NCBI RefSeq assembly: GCF_013359695.1
Contig: NZ_JABFMU010000027.1
Span: forward strand, 11,090-75,089
Source: Pseudomonas sp. C2B4
GTDB taxonomy: Bacteria > Pseudomonadota > Gammaproteobacteria > Pseudomonadales > Pseudomonadaceae
Direction of reading: 5' to 3'
Length of the DNA: 64,000 nucleotides
Positions 26,895 to 35,900 of the stretch are shown piece after piece. Under the pieces are notes generated by a model. That model did not search any database. It was not told the origin of the DNA and was given only the letters and a program-made list of their open reading frames with translations. The position numbers were made by a program, and so were the translations under genes. The stretch's first letter is position 1. Every line of letters starts with the position of its first letter.

Positions 26895-27377
26895 TTAGTG
26901 ATTCATGCAGCGCAAACGGCCGAGTTCGTGCACATAAAAACATACGGAGTTTTTATCGGTGGTGGGTATGAGTTCATAGTTCAGAACGGCACCCTCTTGC
27001 AAAACGTACTGGCGCCTGAAAAAAAGATCGGGCGTCTTTTCAATGGCGAATAACTCGTTATCCTGGCTAAGCTTGACGTTGTCGATTCTGATTTGGACGT
27101 GATGATTGCTTTCCCGAATAACATTGGCGGTGATGGTGGCGTTACGAATTTTTCCGTTCAGGTTTTCCAGGGTCGTTTGTGTCAGTCGCCCGTGCCCGAT
27201 GGTCAGATACTCCTCAGTGTTGAGCTGATTCAAATCCTCGAGCCATTGTCGGGTCGTTGTTTGATAGCTGGTGTTTTCCATGTAGTAGGAGGGCGAATAG
27301 AACAAGGAAAAAATACAGGCGGCGTTGATGACTCCAAGCACTACCCAGTGCGTCATTGAAGATTTTATCAACTTCAT
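26895..27377 (-). CDS. ToxS-like single-TM periplasmic partner protein
   Basis: 160 residues: short cytoplasmic tail, one TM helix (WVVLGVINAACIFSLFY), then a periplasmic domain ending with two cysteines (Cys146, Cys157). Its ATG overlaps the stop of the upstream membrane-bound winged-helix regulator (ATGA). Gene order and topology mimic ToxR/ToxS and TcpP/TcpH, where the second protein stabilises the sensor. No sequence homology to ToxS is claimed. Confidence 0.6.
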   Translation of the reverse strand: MKLIKSSMTHWVVLGVINAACIFSLFYSPSYYMENTSYQTTTRQWLEDLNQLNTEEYLTIGHGRLTQTTLENLNGKIRNATITANVIRESNHHVQIRIDNVKLSQDNELFAIEKTPDLFFRRQYVLQEGAVLNYELIPTTDKNSVCFYVHELGRLRCMNH

Positions 27378-28195
27378 ATGGTTGCTTCCAAACATTGCCG
27401 AATCATCAGTGCGAGGTCTTTTTGATCGCTGTTTAGTTGTAGGTTTGCTGTGCTTGAATCCGGGCGGATGCACGAAACCGAATAGTTTGTTTTATAGAGA
27501 TTCAGCCAGACTTGACCTTTTAAATTGGGCGTCAGTTGTTGAACCTGTCGGGCCGAAAGATCCCTCAATGATTGAGCCTCAGCGACGGAATGAGCGACTG
27601 CATGGATGAATAGCTCGTTTTGTTTTACGCTGGAAATTTCTATTTTTGGTGTATCGAAGCCAGAATGAAAGCCCGTATAGGCACACACGCCCAAGGTCAG
27701 GACGTATCCGATTAAATGGGCTTTTGATATAGGATTTGATTTTATGGTTTTCCCTGAAAGTTGCGGGGGATCATCACTACGACTCGGCGTCATTTCTTCA
27801 ATGACGGGCACACAAGGTTGCGCCACTTCATCGGAGGGCATCGGCAACTCAGCCTGGGCATCCACTACATATTGACGATTGAAGCAATATCCTCTTCGAG
27901 GAACCGTCATTAAAACTTCGTGATCTCGACCGTCGTTAAGGATATTTCTGAGTGAGAAAACAGCCTGGTTCAAACTGCCGGAGGCGACGACGCGGTCATT
28001 CCAGGCGTAGTCGGTGATCTCCTCGCGGCTTTTGGTCTGGCCGGGCTCCTTGAGCAGCAGCTCCAGCAGACGCGATTCAGCTCTACCCAGTGTGGAGGTT
28101 TGAACATCTCCATAGGGTGTTGTGATGGAAAGTTTGGCGGTATCAGGGTCGAAAAGGGCCATGGCACCGTTTTTCAGCTTGAAGGCATAGGGCAT
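27374..28195 (-). CDS. ToxR/CadC-like membrane-bound winged-helix regulator
   Basis: 273 residues. An OmpR-type winged HTH at about 20-108 (RAESRLLELLLKEPGQTKSREEI, VASGSLNQAVFSLRNIL, TVPRRGYCFN), a linker, one TM helix at about 160-178, and a periplasmic domain of about 90 residues with two Cys (242, 268). It is a one-component sensor that reads the periplasm and binds DNA from the membrane. The in-frame upstream extension is rejected because the chosen ATG gives the standard domain start. Confidence 0.82.
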   Translation of the reverse strand: MPYAFKLKNGAMALFDPDTAKLSITTPYGDVQTSTLGRAESRLLELLLKEPGQTKSREEITDYAWNDRVVASGSLNQAVFSLRNILNDGRDHEVLMTVPRRGYCFNRQYVVDAQAELPMPSDEVAQPCVPVIEEMTPSRSDDPPQLSGKTIKSNPISKAHLIGYVLTLGVCAYTGFHSGFDTPKIEISSVKQNELFIHAVAHSVAEAQSLRDLSARQVQQLTPNLKGQVWLNLYKTNYSVSCIRPDSSTANLQLNSDQKDLALMIRQCLEATI

Positions 28196-28534
28196 GAGGG
28201 TCCTCCATTCGGTTGGTTCTGGCTGAGTATAGAGACGGTTTTGAAGGGCTGTTTTTGACGATATACGTGCTTGTTGTGGAGATGAGCGGCTATGAGCCGG
28301 CAAGCGTGGCAGGTGCAATCAGGGCTTCCAGACAATGCTGGAATGGCCTATCGGAAATGTCACAGGAGTCAAGCAAGGGTCATCCACGGGGTTTCAATCG
28401 GGGGAGGGCATGATGCTTGGTACGAGTATTCTGCGCTATCCGAAAAGTGCAAGGCAGAACCCCATGCGCCCCACGACGAAGGCGCGGCAGGATGGAAAGG
28501 AGGGGTAGTGGAAAGGCTTCAGAGGAGGGCGAGC
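28196..28534. other. 339-bp intergenic region
   Basis: Upstream region of the ToxR-like operon and 3' flank of the lipoprotein gene. I see no coding frame with family resemblance, hairpin or repeat worth naming. Confidence 0.4.
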
Positions 28535-28876
28535 CTACAAACATTCCAATGCCGCACGCTCAAGACGGGACGTCATCAAGGTGGAGGCTGGCAGTTGGCG
28601 CTCATATAAATACACCTTGGCACCATTATCTGTCTTGTAAGTCTCAAGCACATTGTCTACGGCGACTTTGCTCGACACCACGATTCTGTAGCTGCGGTTG
28701 CTGTGAGACACGGTTGGATTGAGTTTATTGTCCTTCAACTTCGGTTCGACGCAATCGACATATTGTTCCGGCGACTTGTCCGTTTGCAGGGTAGAGGTCG
28801 GGTTGTTCGCTGAGAAAGAACAACCGACCAATAGCAAGGAGGCCAATGTCACCATGGGCACAAAAAAGAGGCGCAT
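28535..28876 (-). CDS. small lipoprotein, unknown function
   Basis: 113 residues with a clear lipobox (TLASLLLVGCS, Cys19). The mature part, about 95 residues, contains RSYRIVVSSKVAVDNVLETYK and has no domain I recognise. Expected to be lipid-anchored at the outer membrane. The frame is open upstream, but only the chosen ATG yields the signal sequence. Confidence 0.75.
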   Translation of the reverse strand: MRLFFVPMVTLASLLLVGCSFSANNPTSTLQTDKSPEQYVDCVEPKLKDNKLNPTVSHSNRSYRIVVSSKVAVDNVLETYKTDNGAKVYLYERQLPASTLMTSRLERAALECL

Positions 28877-29071
28877 CGGTAGAGTCCTCAGATTCGGTTC
28901 TTTTAGCCAGGCCCGATCGATTTCGCAATCTGCATCAAGAATGCCGGCGCTCTGACATGGAACTGTGGGGTCAAGGCAAGCGTTGCAGCCCCATGCCCGT
29001 TCACTCGCGATGCGATCCCGTGGCATTGGATAGCAGGCAAAGCAACGTTGCCATGGGGTTTTGCGGGCGGG

Positions 29072-29752
29072 TTATTGCTTGGAAAGCAAGGCCAGCATGT
29101 CGCTCGTCAAGGTTTTGAATGCATCCTTGAAATCATTGGCGACGATTGGCTGACTGGCATTGTTCAATGTCTCGCCGAACACCTTGCGAACCACCTTGAC
29201 GACCGGCAAACCGGTTTTGGCATCGATCAGGTCGGCCTCGAGATACAACTCGGCCGTCTGATCGCGATGGCCTGTGGCTGCTTGTGTTGCCCCGACGATC
29301 GCTGCGACCGGGACTGCTTCATACCAATGCATGCCTTCGTTACTCGCGCTGATATCGGTAATCGCCGCCTGCAGGATCAATGTCCGTGAATCGACTGGCG
29401 CCTGCTGTGCATTCGGGACGATCTTGAAGGCGGGGACCAGGGCGTTGCGGACACTGTCACTGGCCATGATCTGTACGTCTTCCAGGGTTTTCAGATTCAC
29501 GCGTGCGGTCGGTATGGGGGCCGGGTACAACTCAACCCCGTTGAACACCACAGTGGAATAGGCATGAGGATCAAACCCCGGCGCGACCCAGCGCATCACC
29601 TTCTGCTCACTCTGGGTGGTTTGCTCTTCCAGTCCCTGATAATTGGGCAGGTAGCCCGAGTATTCTTCTTGTTGCGGCACCTTCGAGACGCAACCGACCT
29701 GAAACACGCAGCTCAAGGCAATAACCGCCATCCATTTATTCGACACACTCAT
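29072..29752 (-). CDS. DUF3313-type lipoprotein
   Basis: 226 residues with a lipobox (IALSCVFQVGC, Cys21). The body (MRWVAPGFDPHAYSTVVFNGVELYP, LILQAAITDISASNEG, AELYLEADLIDAKTGLPV) matches the DUF3313 pattern of outer-membrane lipoproteins of unknown role. Preceded on the same strand by Gfa after a 235-bp gap. Confidence 0.75.
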   Translation of the reverse strand: MSVSNKWMAVIALSCVFQVGCVSKVPQQEEYSGYLPNYQGLEEQTTQSEQKVMRWVAPGFDPHAYSTVVFNGVELYPAPIPTARVNLKTLEDVQIMASDSVRNALVPAFKIVPNAQQAPVDSRTLILQAAITDISASNEGMHWYEAVPVAAIVGATQAATGHRDQTAELYLEADLIDAKTGLPVVKVVRKVFGETLNNASQPIVANDFKDAFKTLTSDMLALLSKQ

Positions 29753-29987
29753 GTGTTCTGTTCTCAAGTAATGAAAGTTGTCATTCAGGTTCCGACCTGA
29801 CCCCCAATACCGACCTGAGCTACGCAAAGCTTGCGGCTGCACGTCGGTCAATGTGGGGCGGATGCTGCCCGGCGGGGCTGGAAAATCCGAATCAATAACC
29901 TTCAAAAACTATTAAACGTCACGTCAATCGTTGCTGGCGGAGAGTCGGGGGCCGCGGTCCGGCGAAGAAACCGCGGCGGGCGATCAA

Positions 29988-30566
29988 TCAGGCGGCGGGG
30001 AGCAGGCCTTTCTGTTTGGCGACATGGGTCGCCAGTGCATCCATCAAATCCGGGGACAGGCAGTCATAGGGTTCCAGGCCGATCGAGCGCAGGCGCTCGC
30101 GGATGGCTTTCATTTGCTCTGGCGGCGTGCCGGTTTCGATGAGAGAGGACACGAATGCCGCGAAGCCTGGTGCACACCATCCGCTCTGGGGAGAAAGCTC
30201 GGTGTGAATGAAGTCCAGGCCATAAAACGCATGGTCCTTGTTCTCTATGCGCCCGAAAAGATGGGCATGGCATTGCTTGCAGGCGTGGCGCTGCACGGTA
30301 GCGGTTTTGTCGACAATTTCCAGTTTTTCGCCGTGTGCGGTAATGCTGACCTTATCCCGAGGTACCACCGCAATCACGGCGAATAGCGCGTTTTTCGGCT
30401 TCCAGCATTTGCTGCAACCACAGGCGTGGTTATAGACGGTTTGTGCGTCGATCTTGACTTCGACCTTGTCGGTTGCACACAGGCATTGCAGGGTGCCGCC
30501 GGCGAAATTCGCGGCGGCGGGCTGGATACCGTTGTCCAGTGCAGGGTGTAGTTTCAGGGTGCTCAC
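29988..30566 (-). CDS. gfa: S-(hydroxymethyl)glutathione synthase (CENP-V/GFA family)
   Basis: 192 residues. Zinc-binding cysteine pattern: CLC near residue 30, HACGCSKCW, then HACKQCHAHLFG. Gfa accelerates formation of S-hydroxymethylglutathione from formaldehyde and glutathione. Starts with GTG, with AGGAG 8 bases upstream. The usual partner adhC/frmA is not adjacent. Formaldehyde is released by sarcosine oxidation, a downstream step of the creatinine pathway at the left end, but the genes are 23 kb apart. Confidence 0.88.
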   Translation of the reverse strand: MSTLKLHPALDNGIQPAAANFAGGTLQCLCATDKVEVKIDAQTVYNHACGCSKCWKPKNALFAVIAVVPRDKVSITAHGEKLEIVDKTATVQRHACKQCHAHLFGRIENKDHAFYGLDFIHTELSPQSGWCAPGFAAFVSSLIETGTPPEQMKAIRERLRSIGLEPYDCLSPDLMDALATHVAKQKGLLPAA

Positions 30567-30897
30567 GTTGGCGTCTCCTTTTCAGGGGGGCAGACACAGT
30601 GCCTGGGGTTGTACCCGGGCATTACCGTTAAAGACGAGCCATGCACTACGCATCAGGCGTCCATCCTCAGGGAATGGAAATGCGCCTGATCACCATATTA
30701 GTACCGCCAGGCATTGCCGGCTGCACCCGCGGTTTGAAAGGCATGTGGAGCAGTGCGCCGGGCGTCGCGACGCCGCGGGGTGAGGGGGAACTTCAGGCTA
30801 CCGGTCAGGTCAATGAAGGCCCCGTATCGCCAATGCCGAGCTGCGTTGCGGTCTGTTTTACAGCCGTGCCGTCGAAGATCAGTCGAGTCCGCCCCTG
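30567..30897. other. 331-bp divergent intergenic region
   Basis: Promoter region for gfa (left) and the TPR protein (right). No further gene, repeat or strong palindrome is seen. Confidence 0.4.
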
Positions 30898-31644
30898 ATG
30901 CCCATCAAAAGTGTTTTGCCAGGTCTCATCCTGCTGTTCTGCGCCGGCGCGTCGCTTTGCTCGCTGGCTGCTGAGCGAAAAGCAGCCACGCACAGTAACA
31001 GCGCATCAACCACCCTGATCGAAACCGCCTCGCGGCAATATGAAAATGGCCAGTTGGACCAGGCTGCCGCCACACTGGAGCGTGCCCTGCACATTCAGCC
31101 GAACAACCCCGCGACGCTGCATTACCTCGGTGTGCTGCGACTTCAACAGGGGCAATACCAGCAGGCTGAAACCCTGGCGGCGCGCTCGAACATACGGGTG
31201 GGTCGCAACGTCGAGTTACGCAACCGCAACTTCCAATTGATCCAGGCGGCGCAGCAGGCCCAGGCTACGGGCACACCGTCCAGCGCCCAAGCGGATCTGG
31301 TCGCGGTGCAGAAGAGGCTGGGTTTGGAGGCCCAGCAGCGCAACACGGCAGAAAGCGACGTTGTTGAACCCTCCGACGCTGGTAGTTTGGCTCCCGTGAA
31401 GGCAGACCGGGTATCGGATTCCCCAGCGATTGGCCAGCCTGCGTCGGAAGGAAAATTGCAATTGGCTACCGTCCAGCCAGCGTCTGCGTACGATGAGGTT
31501 GAGATTCCCCGCGGCCATTTACCGCCGCCCGGCAAGTGCCGGATCTGGTTTCCCGATCGCCCGCCCGGGCATCAGCCCAAACCCGGCAAATGCAAGAAGC
31601 TGCGACATCGGGTGCCGGCCGGGGCCTATTTGGTGCATGGGTGA
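30898..31644 (+). CDS. exported TPR protein with proline/cysteine-rich tail
   Basis: 248 residues: signal peptide (LPGLILLFCAGASLCSLAAE), about two TPR units (ASRQYENGQLDQAAATLERALHIQPNN, PATLHYLGVLRLQQGQYQQAE), a low-complexity linker, then a short tail with PPPGKCRIWFPDRPPGHQP and PGKCKKL. The two-Cys P-rich tail occurs in small Pseudomonas envelope proteins. Periplasmic or lipid-facing scaffold; exact function unknown. Confidence 0.75.
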   Translation: MPIKSVLPGLILLFCAGASLCSLAAERKAATHSNSASTTLIETASRQYENGQLDQAAATLERALHIQPNNPATLHYLGVLRLQQGQYQQAETLAARSNIRVGRNVELRNRNFQLIQAAQQAQATGTPSSAQADLVAVQKRLGLEAQQRNTAESDVVEPSDAGSLAPVKADRVSDSPAIGQPASEGKLQLATVQPASAYDEVEIPRGHLPPPGKCRIWFPDRPPGHQPKPGKCKKLRHRVPAGAYLVHG

Positions 31645-31697
31645 GGGGCTGATCGTCACAGGCGACTACTCTCTCACAGATATGTCCCCGATCCCTT

Positions 31698-31788
31698 TGG
31701 GGAGCGGGCCTGCTCGCGAACGCGGTGTTTCATTCAGCATAAATGTTGACTGGCTGGGCCCCTTCGCGAGCAGGCTCGCTCCCACAGT
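31698..31788. repeat. REPIN
   Basis: GGGGAGCGGGCCTGCTCGCGA and TTCGCGAGCAGGCTCGCTCCCACA inverted around about 45 bp, between the convergent TPR and LysE genes. Confidence 0.9.
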
Positions 31789-31827
31789 TGGATAGCAAAC
31801 AGCATTACGTAAATGGAAACGCCATTC

Positions 31828-32448
31828 TCAACGCTTGCTGAACGCCAGCCGCGCTGCGAACAGTATGAAGACCATGCCTGTTGCACGATCCATCCATGCG
31901 ATCACTTTTCCTCGCCGCAGCACGCCGGCGAGGGGTTGAGTCGCGCCGATCAGTATCGATGCCCACAGCAAACCCAGCACCACGTGGATGCTGACCAGAC
32001 CAAATGTCCAGGCAATCAGGTTGTGTCCCTGGGGAATAAACTGAGGGAGAAAAGAGACGTAGAAAATCCCGACCTTGGGATTAAGCACATTCCCCATCAT
32101 GCCCTTGAGGAACCAGTTTGAAGGTGTCCTGGCGTCCGTTTCGACGGGCGACAGCGAGCTTCGTGGGCGCCATAACATGTTCAATCCTAGCCAGGCCAGG
32201 TAGGCAGCACCGCAATACTTCAAAAGGTTGTACGCCAGCTCCGATACCGCAATCAGAGCGCCCAAACCAAACGCAACCGCAGCACCCCACAACAAGCAAC
32301 CCGCATTGATTCCCAGTGCAGCGCGAAACGCTTGTTGCTTGCCTTCCACCGTTGCGGTTCTCAACACCAGGGCGGTATCGAGGCCTGGCGTCAGCGTCAG
32401 CAAAGTGGCTGCGAAGGTAAAAGCGAGGAGGTTGTCTGCAATGGACAT
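31828..32448 (-). CDS. LysE/RhtB-family amino-acid exporter
   Basis: 206 residues, six TM segments, with the family opening LTPGLDTALVLRTATVEGKQQAFRAALG and INAGCLLWG. Exports amino acids or homoserine lactones; the substrate cannot be told from sequence. Confidence 0.9.
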   Translation of the reverse strand: MSIADNLLAFTFAATLLTLTPGLDTALVLRTATVEGKQQAFRAALGINAGCLLWGAAVAFGLGALIAVSELAYNLLKYCGAAYLAWLGLNMLWRPRSSLSPVETDARTPSNWFLKGMMGNVLNPKVGIFYVSFLPQFIPQGHNLIAWTFGLVSIHVVLGLLWASILIGATQPLAGVLRRGKVIAWMDRATGMVFILFAARLAFSKR

Positions 32449-32967
32449 CGGCGTATGACTCTAAAGATAAAGAAGATTTGAAAGGTATGCGGAGATCAAG
32501 TTTCCGTACGGTGTTGTGAGAAAACATTTGCCACTGTAACGAAGGCGTTCTGCCGCCGCTGCCGAATGGGGCTAAGGCTCCACTTTTGTGAGCGGCCAAG
32601 CTGCTTTTAGTTGCTCCATGGTGCCATTGAAGACGCGCCCCCCAATGGCAGGCCCCCCACAGGTAGCCACGCTTCAACGCCTCATCTTTGCGTTTGGCGT
32701 AGCCGGGATCAAGCTCAGAGGTTCCAATCGTGGCCTTGTGGATGATCACAACGACACGCCGTTCAGTCGCAAGCTTGTCCCAATTTAAGTAGCGTGACGA
32801 TGCGCACAGGAAACACTCCAGTCGTACCCTAACACTGTAGTTAACCGACCCCAGTCAGCGAGTTCGCTTGAATATTGTTTACGCCAAACGGCCAGCACTT
32901 CATCCCGAGTATGTCTAAACAGAAACTATGCTGCTTGAGAGGATCCAGGTAACGCCGCACTCTGATC
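32449..32967. other. 519-bp region of gene fragments left of the giant NTPase
   Basis: It contains a decayed muramidase-like fragment (see separate entry) and, on the minus strand near 32790-32930, another short open stretch of protein-like composition (DEVLAVWRKQYSSELADWG...) bounded by stops. The pattern suggests leftovers of an earlier insertion. The promoter of the large NTPase must lie in its right part. Confidence 0.5.
32609..32805 (-). pseudogene. fragment resembling a GH25 muramidase (phage-type lysozyme)
   Basis: The minus-strand frame reads NWDKLATERRVVVIIHKATIG then TSELDPGYAKRKDEALKRGYLWGACHWG. This matches the early strands of GH25 lysozymes (IHKATEGT... DP.YA.R...A...G...GAYHFG). 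The N-terminal strand and everything after GAYH are missing or out of frame, so it cannot encode an active enzyme. Confidence 0.5.
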
Positions 32968-35900
32968 ATGCTTTGGCGTGAAAACCTGTCCGCTCAAGAT
33001 CAGTGGCCGATCCATTCACCATTTCCAGCGGTTGAATTTGCGATGGGGATTCTAGCGATGGGTAAGGAAGGACTCAGGAGCGAGCATATCCAACGCAAGC
33101 GCAGGCTGGATCTCGTGGCCAACTGGGTAGCCACAATCGTGGTGGCCGCTCTGATGGCTGTGGTAACGGCCCTGCTCGTCGAAGGTATTTTGCTGCTTAT
33201 TGGCGCCTTAGGCGGCAATGTCGCGTGGCTCCGAAGCTGGATTGATTTCAAGTTCTCCAAACTGCAGGAGTGGCTGACGGCCTTGCCCGGGCTTGAAGAT
33301 GTCATCCCGGTCATCCTGGCGCTTTTGCCTCCTGACGGCATGAAGCGTGAGCTTGTCACCTTGATAATATCGCTATTTGTGCTCGCCCTTTACCCGGCAA
33401 AGCGGGCAGGCCCCGCATTGATAGCGAGCTATGATGACGAAACACTGCGCGCAGCGCCGGGAGCCAACTTCGGTATGCGGTGGGCTGGACCACTGGGCGA
33501 TCATCAAAAGGCTACATGGTCATGGTTGCAGCAGTGGTGTTTTGGCGGAGCCGGCAGCGGTCGTTCACCATGGCTGCAACCGTGGGTGATGCCGAACGTA
33601 GATCAACCGTTTTCCATTGCGATGCTGGTGGGTGCAAATGGCACGGGAAAGTCCCATTTGGCCGAAGCCTTCTCGCGCCACCTCGACGGCAATGATCGGC
33701 TTTGCGCCCTTCCCGGGGAGTGGGCTCGGTTACGTTTGCGCTTGCGCACAAGGCTCCAGAGCTGGGTGTGGTGGCGGACCCGTAAGCAGAGCGATCCCTG
33801 GGACTGCGGCTACATCGTCGAAGATTCCGCCCCGCGAACACGGTTGTCGCAGTTCCTGCCACGCCGAGCCACGTTATTGATTGCTGACCAGTTGCTGCCT
33901 GCCTCCCTGGAGGATTGCATCGAAAGGTTGAACGCCCAGCGCGCGGAGTTCCGACACCCCGTGCGCCTGCTGGTCATCGACGTAACACTACCCACCGTGC
34001 TGGGCTTGAAATGGGATGCTTGCTCAAGGTTGTGGCAAACAGGCGTGCTGGACCTTGGCGAAGTGCCTGTCATGAATTTGTCTGCGGTGCGATTCCATGT
34101 GCCGGATTTCCGTGCACTTGTAAACGCGCAAATGACTGACCCCAGCACCAGGGATCTGGAACTTTACGGTGTGGACAGCCGGTGGGCGCCGCTCGTCGAC
34201 GGATTGGAAGGGGAGCCGATTTTGCTGACGGAATCCATCCGTATGGTGCGTGAGCAAAAGCTGAGCTTCGAGAGCCTGCTGAGCGCCGAAGATCTATTCG
34301 GTCAGACGGTCAAGCGCCAAGAGCTGCGTACCGATCCCCCTTTGCTTCCTGTCGATATGCTGGGCAAGCAGCGCGAACTGTTGCGCGAGCGAGTGCTGAG
34401 CGCTCGTGCCGAGCATCGCGAGAAGGTGTTGCGCAATGATCTGGGCGAGGTAGTCGGGAATGTAGACGAGATGTTTGAAGCAATCCTGATTGCCGGCGTT
34501 GCTAATGGTGGAAGTGAAGCTCGGTTGGCTCGCCTTCTTGGCTGGAAAGTACAACACCACTTGGCAAGTCGTATGTCTGAGCTATTTGGGGTTCCGTGCA
34601 TTAGAGACTGGGTTCCAGCACTTAGCCCTGCGGTCATCGTAGACGAAATGTTGCGTCGGCACTTTGAGGTCCCACGAGACGCCGAAATGAGTGAAGGCAC
34701 GCGCCAACGCGTTGTTTTGATGATGCGCAAAGCGTGGCTGCTGAATCCGGCGGGCACCTTGCGAACAGCGGGTCGGTGGCAACAGAGGCGCCGACGGGAT
34801 GCATTTGTACTCGCCATACTGCAACTACCCACGCTTGCCGAGCTTGAGCGTGCACAAAAGCTCAGTCTGGATGAGCGGGTCGAGATTGTACGCGCCTACT
34901 TCGAACTGGCCGTGGTGTATCAAAGTAACTTGCAGCAGGCTGATGAGGCATTGTCGTTGCTCGATGAGCAGGAACTGTCTTCTGTGGCGCCAGAGCTATT
35001 GGCGCTGGTGATGCGTTCTGATGCTCGTGGGCTGCCTGCCCTAGTGCTGTGGCTACGCCTGCTACATCGACAGTGGCCCAATTTGCACACTATGCCATCC
35101 GGCGAAACCGTCGCCTTTGGCTGTACTCTGATTCAGCGTACCCAGCACTTGGTACGGCAGAGTGTCATATGTACGGTGCCAATGACATCGTCGCTACGGC
35201 AACTGCTAGAGGACGCTGTTTTGGCCGTGCTGCCGCTGTTCGGAGAGCTAGCGATGCCTTGTGCGGGGGATCCGACCTTTCAGGCTGCAGCTAATGCATT
35301 CTGGGAAACCAATCGAAGCAATCTCCATGACAAAGACGCGACGGATGCGGTGCCGCAGTTGAGTATGCAACTGATAACAAGCGTCGCGGTGCAACTGTCA
35401 TCAGGAAGCAGACGCGACATGGGTGAGCCCACTTCGTGGCTCTATGCCGTGATGGAAGCCATTGCCGCAACCACCCGTCTCGACGCGGACACAATGCCGT
35501 CTACAGGCTGGCTCGCTGAGGTGCAAGATGCCAAAGAAGCGCTTTCCTTTGCATGGGGGCGGGCACGGGCACTCGCGGTGGTGGCCTTTGCTAACGCGGG
35601 TAATAACGACGATGTCACTGTGGCGGCAATCAAGTGTTTAATGGAAGCTGTATCGGCATCTCCCGGGGACGAAGGTCTTCAGTGGGAGAGTGCTGAGGTT
35701 TGGCGGAGATTAACCTCGACGTATATGGAAAGAGAAGCTGTGGCCACTGAGGCTGCGGCTGAGTGTGTAGCGGCGATCGCATCAGCATTTCCCCTGCACG
35801 TGGGTATTCAGTGCGCGAGTGCGCAAGTTTGGCAATGTCTGGCCTGGGCGCATCAGCATGGCGACGTCACGGGTACTGAGGCGGCGGCCATGCGTGTAGC

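Noticed and set aside
30805..30993. 62-codon minus frame ending TRLIFDGTAVKQTATQLGIGD, faintly like a ubiquitin-fold tail
   Set aside because: Overlaps the start of the TPR gene, no upstream domain exists in frame, and the resemblance is too short to support.
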